Shown one piece after another: positions 9,513 through 16,345 of a stretch of DNA of 64,000 bases; within the stretch, counting starts at the first letter, position 1, and each line of letters starts with the position of its first letter. A program made the translations under genes and the position numbers. Location: positions 310,001-374,000 of the forward strand of contig JAXMCW010000001.1 of the NCBI GenBank assembly GCA_046349155.1, given 5' to 3'. This DNA is from Alsobacter sp046349155. Its GTDB lineage: Bacteria; Pseudomonadota; Alphaproteobacteria; Rhizobiales; Beijerinckiaceae. The notes beneath the pieces are model-generated. The model was given only the letters and a program-made list of their open reading frames with translations. It had not been told where the DNA came from and ran no database searches.

Positions 9513-10233
9513 CCTGCACCCGACAGGTCTGGTCCAGGATCCTTTCAACCGACACTGCCGTGCTCGCGAAGAGAACGAACTGTGCTTCGCCGTCGAGCGG
9601 CGGCGCGCCCGCAAGCCCGAGGTTGAGCCGCAAGGGTCGCTCCAGCGTCGGAGGCAGTCCCTTGTGCCAAGCCGCCACAGGATCGGCCAGAACCTCCGCC
9701 GCAGCGGCCCTGCGCCACCACAGGCGCCGGTCGGGGGGATAAGGCTCCCACCCTTCGCCGACCTCGCCGGGGTGATCCGCGATGAAGGATCTGACGCTCC
9801 GGTCGAGGCAGTCGATGTGAAGATGCAGCCTGTCCTGGGTGCGCTTGGCGAAGGAATTGATGGCGAGGCCTGCCTCGTCCCAGCGCGGCGTCTTGCCGCC
9901 TGCTGACAGCACGTCACGCGCGTTCCAGGCGATCGAGACAGCGTCAGCCGCCGTCTGTCCTGCGAAGTCGGGGATCTCCAGGCCGTCGATCTCCCCGAAC
10001 GGCACGGCGATGGGATGCTTGGAGGTGAAGGGAACCTTGACGATGTAGGCCCCTGCTCCGTTTCCGATCCTGCGCACGTCGCTGCAGGGGAGGGGAACTT
10101 GCAAGTGGGCCTCGCTCGTCGCGCAAAGCGCGACGACGTGCCCCAGCATGTCGCTGGATTGCAACTGCGACGCCCCCAGTCCCACCACGGCGAGGACGAG
10201 AAGGCCCGCCCCCCAGATCGCTCGTCTGCGCAT
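9505..10233 (-). CDS. cdh: CDP-diacylglycerol diphosphatase family protein (Cdh)
   Basis: Hydrolyses CDP-diacylglycerol to CMP and phosphatidate in characterised members. The 242-residue length, one N-terminal membrane anchor (IWGAGLLVLAVVGLGAS) and the HIT-like catalytic segment INSFAKRTQDRLHLHIDC, with the H-x-H-x-D/S arrangement, fit the family. The early conserved C-x-P..C region is represented by LPCSDVRR. The catalytic region is expected to face the periplasm. The gene is framed by two inverted repeat copies and its stop codon sits within one, which suggests it was carried or rearranged with them. Its role in a polysaccharide locus is unclear. Confidence 0.8.
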   Translation of the reverse strand: MRRRAIWGAGLLVLAVVGLGASQLQSSDMLGHVVALCATSEAHLQVPLPCSDVRRIGNGAGAYIVKVPFTSKHPIAVPFGEIDGLEIPDFAGQTAADAVSIAWNARDVLSAGGKTPRWDEAGLAINSFAKRTQDRLHLHIDCLDRSVRSFIADHPGEVGEGWEPYPPDRRLWWRRAAAAEVLADPVAAWHKGLPPTLERPLRLNLGLAGAPPLDGEAQFVLFASTAVSVERILDQTCRVQAP

Positions 10234-10545
10234 CCCCGAGATATCCGTCCTCGCCGCGAATAGGTTCGATCGCCAGGCGTGCCGGCTTGTCCGGTCCAGC
10301 CGAAGCCGACTCCCGTTCCGCCCAATGGACGCCGATTCCGGCGTCCGTGCGGCGCCCCGATGATTGTCGGGAGGGCGAAGGCTTGTCAGCGGGCGCGCTC
10401 CCGGACTCTTTTCAACCTGTCTGACACGTCATTGCGAGGAGCGTAGAGACGAAGCGAGCCAGAGGACGCTGGGCGGACGACTGGGTGGCTTCGCCTTCGG
10501 CTCACAATGACGGCGAGGGATCGGATCTGTCAGGTTGGAAAGGCG
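10234..10545. other. Intergenic region with repeat copy 2
   Basis: 312 bases between two minus-strand genes. The only structure seen is the palindromic repeat at 10398-10534. The promoter of the diphosphatase gene must lie here or in the repeat, but no clear -35/-10 pair was found. Confidence 0.5.
10398..10534. repeat. Dispersed palindromic repeat, copy 2
   Basis: Core 10427-10512 runs from CGTCATTGCGAGGAGCGTAG to GGCTTCGCCTTCGGCTCACA followed by ATGACG. Its two ends are imperfect inverted repeats of each other (CGTCATTGCGAG versus CTCACAATGACG), so it can fold into a long hairpin. It is the inverted partner of 9374-9512. Confidence 0.85.
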
Positions 10546-11805
10546 TCAGGCCTGCGTCGCCGGTTCGGTTCTGGCCCAGCTTGTGGTGGGTTCGCCGGTC
10601 GCGGGGTCCTTGCCGTCCCTGAGTTCGATCCCGCGGTCGCCCAGGTCGCGACGGATCCGGTCGGACTCGGCGAAATTCTTGTTTCGCCGCGCCTCGAGGC
10701 GCAGTTGGATCAGCCGCGCGACCTCCTCGTCTGAGATTCCCTGCGCCTGGGGCGAGGCGTCCCCGGCTGGGCCCTTCGCTTCGGGCTGCACGTCCTGCGG
10801 GGGGCGGTTTGCTTGGGCCTGCGGAGGAGGAATCGGAACGAGCCCGCTCGGCGGGGGCTCGGCCATGGGGCCGGCCGGCGCCTTGCCGAGGGACGACTTC
10901 GTCTTCTTGAGAAAATCCCAGACTGCCGGGTTGCGGCGAAGCCCCTGCTTCAGGCTGTGCATGATCTGCCGGGGGAGCGGCCGCGGGCCCAGCGGCCCCA
11001 GCACGCGGGCATGGCTGGCATAGGCCAGCTTGTAGTCCCCGTAGCCGATCGAGAAATCCAGCTCCCGGTGGCCGCTCTCATGGCTGTGCCGCAGCAGCGC
11101 CATCACCAGCTGCTGCCCCACGGAGAAGCGCCGCAGATCGGGGGCCGGCGTATGCGCGAAAATCCAGCCCGACAGCACGTTGTCGTGGACAGCCCCGAGC
11201 CAGAGCGCGAGGAGCTTGCCGGAGATCCTGAGCGTCGCGGTGAACAACAGGCCGCGTTCCTGCAGAACTTCGAAGAAACGGACATTGGCGGGCACGGCGA
11301 AGAAGTCCTTCAGGCCCGTCGCCCGCAGCTGCGCCGACTTCCACTCGCAGGCCATCGCCAGCACGTCGGGCCGGCGATCATCCAGCGTGAACTCGACCGG
11401 ACCATAGGCCTTTTCCAGCTTTTGGCGCCGGCGCTCATATTCCTTGACGTGCGGCCGGGCGCGAATGTCGCGCAGGTAGTCGTCATAGGCGGGAAATCGC
11501 GTCCAGTCGATGAAGGGAGCGATCTCCGTCTCGCCGTCATCGACCGGCCTGACGTCCTGCCACGGCACGACGCTGCGCACGACATAGGGCGCGAAGGCGC
11601 GTCGGGGCTCCGCCGCCTGGGCGTCCTGCGGCGACAGCGGCGCGTGATAGTCGAGAAAGATCTGGTCGGTGACGAGCCGGCCGTCCACCTCCAGGAGCCG
11701 AAGCCGCACGCCGTCGATCTCCGCATCCACGATGCGCGTGGTCTGCCGCGGAAAGTAGACATCGGCGACGGCGGACAGGAAGGCGGGCGAAGCAAAAAAA
11801 TTCAT
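10546..11805 (-). CDS. GNAT (FemAB/BioF2-like) N-acyltransferase fused to a CysRS-like C-terminal domain
   Basis: 419 residues. Residues ~100-265 look like the GNAT-fold acyltransferase found in exopolysaccharide loci, including GKLLALWLGAVHDNVLSGW, FSVGQQLVMALLRHSHESG and LDFSIGYGDYKLAYA. A proline/alanine-rich linker (~290-356) follows. Residues 357-419 (ISDEEVARLIQLRLEARR, NFAESDRIRRDLGDRGIEL, KDPATGEPTTSW) closely resemble the extreme C-terminal helical domain of cysteinyl-tRNA synthetase. ATG 11805 is chosen because MNFFASPAFLSAV is a typical start for the family; the frame is open to 11931 but that part is low-quality. It follows the deacetylase gene on the same strand by 112 bases, suggesting a deacetylase/acyltransferase pair. 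Acyl donor unknown. Confidence 0.75.
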   Translation of the reverse strand: MNFFASPAFLSAVADVYFPRQTTRIVDAEIDGVRLRLLEVDGRLVTDQIFLDYHAPLSPQDAQAAEPRRAFAPYVVRSVVPWQDVRPVDDGETEIAPFIDWTRFPAYDDYLRDIRARPHVKEYERRRQKLEKAYGPVEFTLDDRRPDVLAMACEWKSAQLRATGLKDFFAVPANVRFFEVLQERGLLFTATLRISGKLLALWLGAVHDNVLSGWIFAHTPAPDLRRFSVGQQLVMALLRHSHESGHRELDFSIGYGDYKLAYASHARVLGPLGPRPLPRQIMHSLKQGLRRNPAVWDFLKKTKSSLGKAPAGPMAEPPPSGLVPIPPPQAQANRPPQDVQPEAKGPAGDASPQAQGISDEEVARLIQLRLEARRNKNFAESDRIRRDLGDRGIELRDGKDPATGEPTTSWARTEPATQA

Positions 11806-11917
11806 CGTTGACTGAGACTCACGGCCACGGTGGGTTTCGGGCGGCTGACTGCGCCGTCGCAGAATAGAACCTGCGGGTTTCGGATTTGTCACAGGGCCGG
11901 CCGGCGGAGGCGGTCGG

Positions 11918-12694
11918 TCAGGACACTGCAACCTGCGGGTGTCGTGCGGATGGTTGCGTGTGTCTCCCGGCGAGCGGGGACAATTGGTCCGTGACGGTTC
12001 TGAACCGGTGGCCGGCGGCGAGGAGCGTCGGAAGGAACAGCGACAGGCTGTCGATCACGGCAGGGACGGCGAGAGCCCCGAGGCGGGGGCTTACGCCGCA
12101 AAGGTTGTCGTGGAGCAGGATGATGGAGCCGTCCCGGGTCTGCGACTTCACGATCTCGGCGTAGGCCGACGCGTGCGGCGACAAGGGATCAGGTGCGACG
12201 TTCCATTTCACGAGGTGGCGCAAGCCGAGCGACCCGCAGTCCTTCATGTCCCACCGGAACCTCCCGTAGGGCGCCCGGAACGCATGCACCGCGCCTCCGG
12301 CAAGATCCTCCAGAACGCTCTGGCACTCCGAGAGTTCGCGCCGCAGCCGCGACGGGGTCACGAGGTGAAGGTCCGGGTGCGTCTGGGTGTGATTGCCGAC
12401 CTCGTGCCCGGCGGCGACGATGCGCCTCACGAGTTCAGGATGGGTCCGCGCGTTGTCTCCAACGCAGAAGAACGTCGCCACCACGCCGTGCGCGGCCAGG
12501 ACGTCGAGGATGCGCGGCGTCCATTCTGGGTGCGGGCCGTCATCGAAGGTGAGGGCGACGCCGCTGCCGGGAGGGCCCGCGGTGACGACCCTGCAACCCA
12601 GCGCCATCAGCTCGTCGAAGTCCCGCCCGACGGTTCGCTTTCCCACGAAGCCGGTGACGCGCGTGAATGCTCTCCAGAGGGGATAGGCTGGCAT
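11918..12694 (-). CDS. Polysaccharide deacetylase (CE4, NodB homology domain)
   Basis: Metal-dependent de-N-acetylase of carbohydrate esterase family 4. All five CE4 motifs can be traced: TFDDGPHP with catalytic Asp51 and metal-binding Asp52; GNHTQTHPD with metal ligands His102 and His106; RAPYGRF; the tryptophan region VKWNVAPDPL; and ILLHDN with the catalytic histidine. There is no obvious signal peptide, so it may act on a lipid-linked intermediate in the cytoplasm or leave by another route. It is upstream of the GNAT-type acyltransferase on the same strand. Confidence 0.88.
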   Translation of the reverse strand: MPAYPLWRAFTRVTGFVGKRTVGRDFDELMALGCRVVTAGPPGSGVALTFDDGPHPEWTPRILDVLAAHGVVATFFCVGDNARTHPELVRRIVAAGHEVGNHTQTHPDLHLVTPSRLRRELSECQSVLEDLAGGAVHAFRAPYGRFRWDMKDCGSLGLRHLVKWNVAPDPLSPHASAYAEIVKSQTRDGSIILLHDNLCGVSPRLGALAVPAVIDSLSLFLPTLLAAGHRFRTVTDQLSPLAGRHTQPSARHPQVAVS

Positions 12695-12936
12695 CGAGAC
12701 TCCGGTACTTTCCGGGACGACCGAAGGTCACCGACCCCTGATGGACTCCCGGATGTCCGCCGTCAATGGAAACCGCCCAACGCCATTAAGATGATCGCGC
12801 AACCCAGGCTGGCCTTTCCTGCCGTCTGGCGCTGGATCGCATTAACATCAAAAACGATCCGCCGGCCGAAGGAGTGGAGCTCCGCGCCGAGATCCCTTAC
12901 TTCTTCTGGGCTGACGCTCCCATCACGCGTCACAAC

Positions 12937-13887
12937 ATGTTTCCAGGGCAAGCCGTGGTCACCAGCGACGACAATTTCTCGACTGCCCCGCCTGTCGACG
13001 AGGGGCCCGCGACACAGCCTCGCCTCAGGCAGAAGGTCGCCGGCTGGCTATCGGCCGCGATCACGCCCGTCGCCGCCAGGGTCGGCCGGGACCTGATCGG
13101 GGGCGAGACGCTCGACGACGCCTGGGCCGTGGTCACGCGCCTCGAGCGCCAGGGCCTGGACTACACGCTGGGCTTCTGGGACACCTCAGACTACAGCTTG
13201 CATGACGTGACCGACGTCTACCGCGCAGCCCTGGACCGGATTTCGGACCATGGGGGCAAGGGCTACGTGTCCATCAAGCCGCCGGCGCTTCGCTTCGACC
13301 CGGGCATTGCCCGCGACCTCGCGGCGCGGTCCTTGGCGACCAACGTGCGGCTCCACTGCGACTCGCACGGGGAGGACCAGGCGGACGCCACGTTCCGGTT
13401 CGCGAACGCGCTGGCGGCCGGCGCAGCGCCACATCTGGTGAGCGTGACGATCCCGGCCCGCTGGACGCGCAGCCTGTCCGACGCTGACCGGATGGCCTCG
13501 GAGGGCGTGGGCGTGCGGATCGTGAAGGGTCAGTGGCCAGACCTGACGGGCCCGGGCGTCGGCATGGAGGCGGGCTTTCTCGCCTTGGCGGACAGGTTGG
13601 CGGGACGGGGCGGCTGGCTCGCCATCGCGACCCATGACCACGGCCTGCTGACCGCCGCGGTGGAGCGACTGAAGCGGGCGGGAGCCTCCTTCGATCAGGA
13701 GTTCATCCTCGGAGTTGCGCGGCCTGCCACATTCGCGGCCGCCAGCTCGAACGGCGCGCCCGTGCGCATCTATGTTCCCTACGGAAAAGGTTTCATCCCG
13801 AATGCGCTGGGGACCTTGCGGCGGAATCCCCGCCTCGCCCTCGGCGTGGCGATGCAGTTACTGCCCTTCCGCCGGAAGGTCGCCTAG
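12937..13887 (+). CDS. Proline-dehydrogenase-like (PRODH fold) protein
   Basis: Single-domain FAD-dependent (beta/alpha)8 protein related to proline dehydrogenase. Recognisable pieces are VRIVKGQWPD (VRLVKGAY region), LAIATHDHGLL (VATHN region), DQEFILGV in place of the usual FQMLYG segment, and VRIYVPYGKGFIPNALGTLRRN at the C-terminus. Several segments differ from catabolic PutA-type enzymes, so substrate assignment is uncertain. ATG 12937 is preferred because the frame further upstream to 12874 adds residues without homology-like character; that earlier start cannot be excluded. Its position inside a polysaccharide locus, divergent from the deacetylase, is unusual. Confidence 0.7.
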   Translation: MFPGQAVVTSDDNFSTAPPVDEGPATQPRLRQKVAGWLSAAITPVAARVGRDLIGGETLDDAWAVVTRLERQGLDYTLGFWDTSDYSLHDVTDVYRAALDRISDHGGKGYVSIKPPALRFDPGIARDLAARSLATNVRLHCDSHGEDQADATFRFANALAAGAAPHLVSVTIPARWTRSLSDADRMASEGVGVRIVKGQWPDLTGPGVGMEAGFLALADRLAGRGGWLAIATHDHGLLTAAVERLKRAGASFDQEFILGVARPATFAAASSNGAPVRIYVPYGKGFIPNALGTLRRNPRLALGVAMQLLPFRRKVA

Positions 13888-13983
13888 GGAAGCGCCCGAC
13901 CTTATGGCATCCGGTCGGCCCCCGCGTCGGCGTTGCCGGATTGGTCCCGTGCGAGCTGGCGCGGGCGCCAGTCAATGCCCGGA

Positions 13984-14006
13984 CCCCTCGGTTCTGACGC
14001 GAGGGG
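13984..14006. terminator. Possible bidirectional hairpin terminator
   Basis: CCCCTCG (13984-13990) pairs with CGAGGGG (14000-14006) across a 9-base loop, between the convergent PRODH-like and GH16-like genes. No T-run follows, so this is weak. Confidence 0.3.
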
Positions 14007-14024
14007 CCCCGGCGCGAGGCGTCC

Positions 14025-14741
14025 TCAGTCGGTGAGTTGGAGCCGGCAGACGATCGACTCCGGATATTGGCAGGGTTCGCCCCACGCCGTGTAGCTGAAG
14101 CGCTCGAAGGTCGTAGTCGCGGGCAATGTGGACTGGTCCAGCGGCCCGATCCACTCTTCCTTACGGCTGAACAGGCTGAGATAGACGTACATCGCATCCT
14201 TGGGGATCGCAGCCTCGCCCGCCTTCACCTGCTTCGTGAGCACGCCGTCTTGGTAGAGCGCGTATTGGTGCTCCGTCCAGACGATCGCGAGGTCGACGGG
14301 CTTGTTCTCGGCGAAGCGACCGAGTACGCCGGAGTTGATCTCCTGGGCAGGGCGCTGGTTCGTGCCGCGCGAATAGAGGAAGAAGCCGGTCTGCAGGCCC
14401 GAACCCACGGCAGGCTTCAGGCGGACCTCGAAGGTCCCGTAGCGATAGGCCTGCTTGCTGGACATCTCGCCGCAGGCCGCCGTGGGGCCCGAGCCGCTAC
14501 GGATCATCGCCACCCCGTTGTCCTTCTGGACGACATTCGCGCCGCGAAACACGCAATCGAAGCTGCCGCCGTTGGACCAGCCGTTGGAGACGATCCAGCG
14601 ACGCGACAGCGTCTGATCGAACTTTTCGACGAAGGATTCGCTTCCGCTGGTCTGCGCATAAGCCCCGCAGGTTCCGAGCACTGCAAGGACAAGCCCTCCC
14701 GAGATCATACGTCCAACAGCTTTGACCACTACAACCTCCAT
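14025..14741 (-). CDS. Secreted GH16-fold protein with degenerate catalytic motif
   Basis: 238 residues with a signal peptide (MISGGLVLAVLGTCGAYAQ). The jelly-roll of GH16 is recognisable: an early F-x-E-x-F-D region, YRYGTFEVRLKPAVGSGLQTGFFLYS, then DLAIVWTEHQYALYQDGVL. The active-site strand reads AQEINSGVLGR where E-I-D-x-E is expected: the first glutamate remains but the aspartate is Asn and the second glutamate is Gly. Hydrolysis is therefore unlikely; a carbohydrate-binding or scaffold role is inferred. ATG 14741 gives a signal peptide with a short n-region; 14708 is an alternative. The frame upstream of 14741 is AT-rich intergenic DNA. Confidence 0.7.
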   Translation of the reverse strand: MEVVVVKAVGRMISGGLVLAVLGTCGAYAQTSGSESFVEKFDQTLSRRWIVSNGWSNGGSFDCVFRGANVVQKDNGVAMIRSGSGPTAACGEMSSKQAYRYGTFEVRLKPAVGSGLQTGFFLYSRGTNQRPAQEINSGVLGRFAENKPVDLAIVWTEHQYALYQDGVLTKQVKAGEAAIPKDAMYVYLSLFSRKEEWIGPLDQSTLPATTTFERFSYTAWGEPCQYPESIVCRLQLTD

Positions 14742-14751
14742 TGGATTGACG

Positions 14752-14783
14752 AATTGTGAGTATAATCTATCCGTATCACAATT
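14752..14783. promoter_or_regulatory. Inverted-repeat operator upstream of the GH16-fold gene
   Basis: AATTGTGA (14752-14759) and TCACAATT (14776-14783) are perfect inverted arms around a 16-base AT-rich spacer that contains a TATACT-like -10 on the minus strand. It sits 11 bases upstream of the GH16-fold start, inside the most AT-rich stretch of the left region (14742-14860). A dimeric regulator site is inferred. Confidence 0.5.
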
Positions 14784-15023
14784 GAGTAAGTGCAGAACAG
14801 CGAATTTTATTTTAGTTTTTAGAAAAGTATTAATACAATTTACTAATATTACACTACATGCCGGGCGGTCGCGACGAGTTGATCCGCGGCAGGACGTGGC
14901 TGACGCCACACCTCGCGAACTCGCGCGGAGCCGAGTTGCGCCGAGCCAGGGCGAGACGAACGCACGCATGGCGCACGCTCCGCTCGCCTGAGCGTGGCCG
15001 TCATCCGTCGTTCGGTCGTTTTG

Positions 15024-16172
15024 CTATTTCTTGCGCCAGGTGAAGGTTGAGGTGAGGGCGTAGTTCCACACCAGTCCGACCGCAATTCCGATGAGGGCCG
15101 ATAGCCACCAGGAGTAGTTCTTGTTGAACAAAATGGATGCGACACCGACGTTGGAAATCGCTCCGAGCGAGCAGACCGCGTAGAAACTGAGCAAGCCCAG
15201 CACGACCGCGCGCGCACCTTTCAGCCGCTTGTCGCGATAGGTCAGAACATTGTTGAGAAAGAAGTTGAACGTCATCGCGACCCAGGTGGAGATCGCCTGA
15301 GATATGGGAAATGCAAGGCTCGCAGCGAGGGTGGCGACAAGGGTCGCCATGTGCACGAGAACGCCGGTGGCGCCGACTGCGGCGAAGAGGATGAACCGCG
15401 CCGGGACGATGTGACCGATCGTCTTGTCGATCAGCAGCATGAGATAGTCCACGATCACGCTGCTATCGAGCTTGCTCTCCCCCCGCGTGCGCAAGCGGAA
15501 CGTGTATGGGACCTCCCGGATCCGGGGATGCGTCTTCGACGACAGGACGATGTCCAGGAGGATCTTGTAGCCCTGTCCCGACAGCGTTCTCACGGAGGCC
15601 ATCAGGGCGGGCCTCGTCAGGGCGAAGAAGCCGCTCATCGGGTCGCTCAGTTGAACGGGCAGGATGGCCTGCGCAAGTCTCGTCGCCGTCTGGCTCACGA
15701 ACCGCCGCTTCTGCGACCAATCGCCGACACCCCCTTCGTCGACGTACCGCGATCCCACGACGATGTCGGCGTCGCCCGAGCGGAGAACCTCGAGCATGGC
15801 CGGCAATTTGGTCTCGTCGTGCTGCAGGTCGCAGTCGACGACGGCGACGTAGGGTGCGTGGGTCGCCAGCATGCCCTCCACCACGGCCGAGGACAGCCCG
15901 CGACGGCCGATCCGGTGGAGGAACCTGACGCGAGGGTCGCGACGGCTGAGGTCGCCCAGTTCCTCCAAGGTTCCGTCGGTGGAATCGTCGTCCACGAAGA
16001 CGACTTCCCACGCGACGTCCTTCAGGACTGTCTTGAGCCTGTCGAAAATGGCGGAGACGTTCCCGCGTTCATTGAAGGTGGGAATGACGATTGCAAGTTC
16101 AGCGGGGTGGAACGGGCCGACTTGGCCCGAGGGGTCAACGTCGAAGCCCACGCTGTGCTCGCTCATTCCCAT
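15024..16172 (-). CDS. Dolichol-phosphate-mannose-synthase-like GT2 fused to a GtrA domain
   Basis: Transfers a sugar from a nucleotide donor to polyprenyl phosphate, with a membrane domain that may help flip the product. N-terminal GT2 domain: LAIVIPTFNERGNVS, FVDDDSTDGTLEEL, VAVVDCDLQHDE, GSRYVDEGGVGDWS. The C-terminal 130 residues form four hydrophobic helices ending in NYALTSTFTWRKK, the GtrA/DPMS pattern. The domain order matches bacterial polyprenyl-phosphate glucose/mannose synthases. It is divergent from the GT-C-like gene across 173 bases and may supply a polyprenyl-phosphate sugar to it. Confidence 0.85.
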   Translation of the reverse strand: MGMSEHSVGFDVDPSGQVGPFHPAELAIVIPTFNERGNVSAIFDRLKTVLKDVAWEVVFVDDDSTDGTLEELGDLSRRDPRVRFLHRIGRRGLSSAVVEGMLATHAPYVAVVDCDLQHDETKLPAMLEVLRSGDADIVVGSRYVDEGGVGDWSQKRRFVSQTATRLAQAILPVQLSDPMSGFFALTRPALMASVRTLSGQGYKILLDIVLSSKTHPRIREVPYTFRLRTRGESKLDSSVIVDYLMLLIDKTIGHIVPARFILFAAVGATGVLVHMATLVATLAASLAFPISQAISTWVAMTFNFFLNNVLTYRDKRLKGARAVVLGLLSFYAVCSLGAISNVGVASILFNKNYSWWLSALIGIAVGLVWNYALTSTFTWRKK

Positions 16173-16345
16173 GGTGACCCGTCGGTGTCCGGCGGTGCCG
16201 GAGACCGTTCCCGATAAACTTATCCAGAAACATCCAGCAAACCAGAAGAAAATGCTACCTTAAAATTAACATGGGGAATAACTTGGGGCGCGTCTTACCG
16301 TAGTAGTCCTAAGGCCGAGCTTTGGGACGAGGGGCCTATACGTCA

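Noticed and set aside
11939..13096. 385-codon plus-strand frame across the deacetylase
   Set aside because: Antisense to an intact CE4 enzyme with all motifs; composition is typical of a shadow frame.
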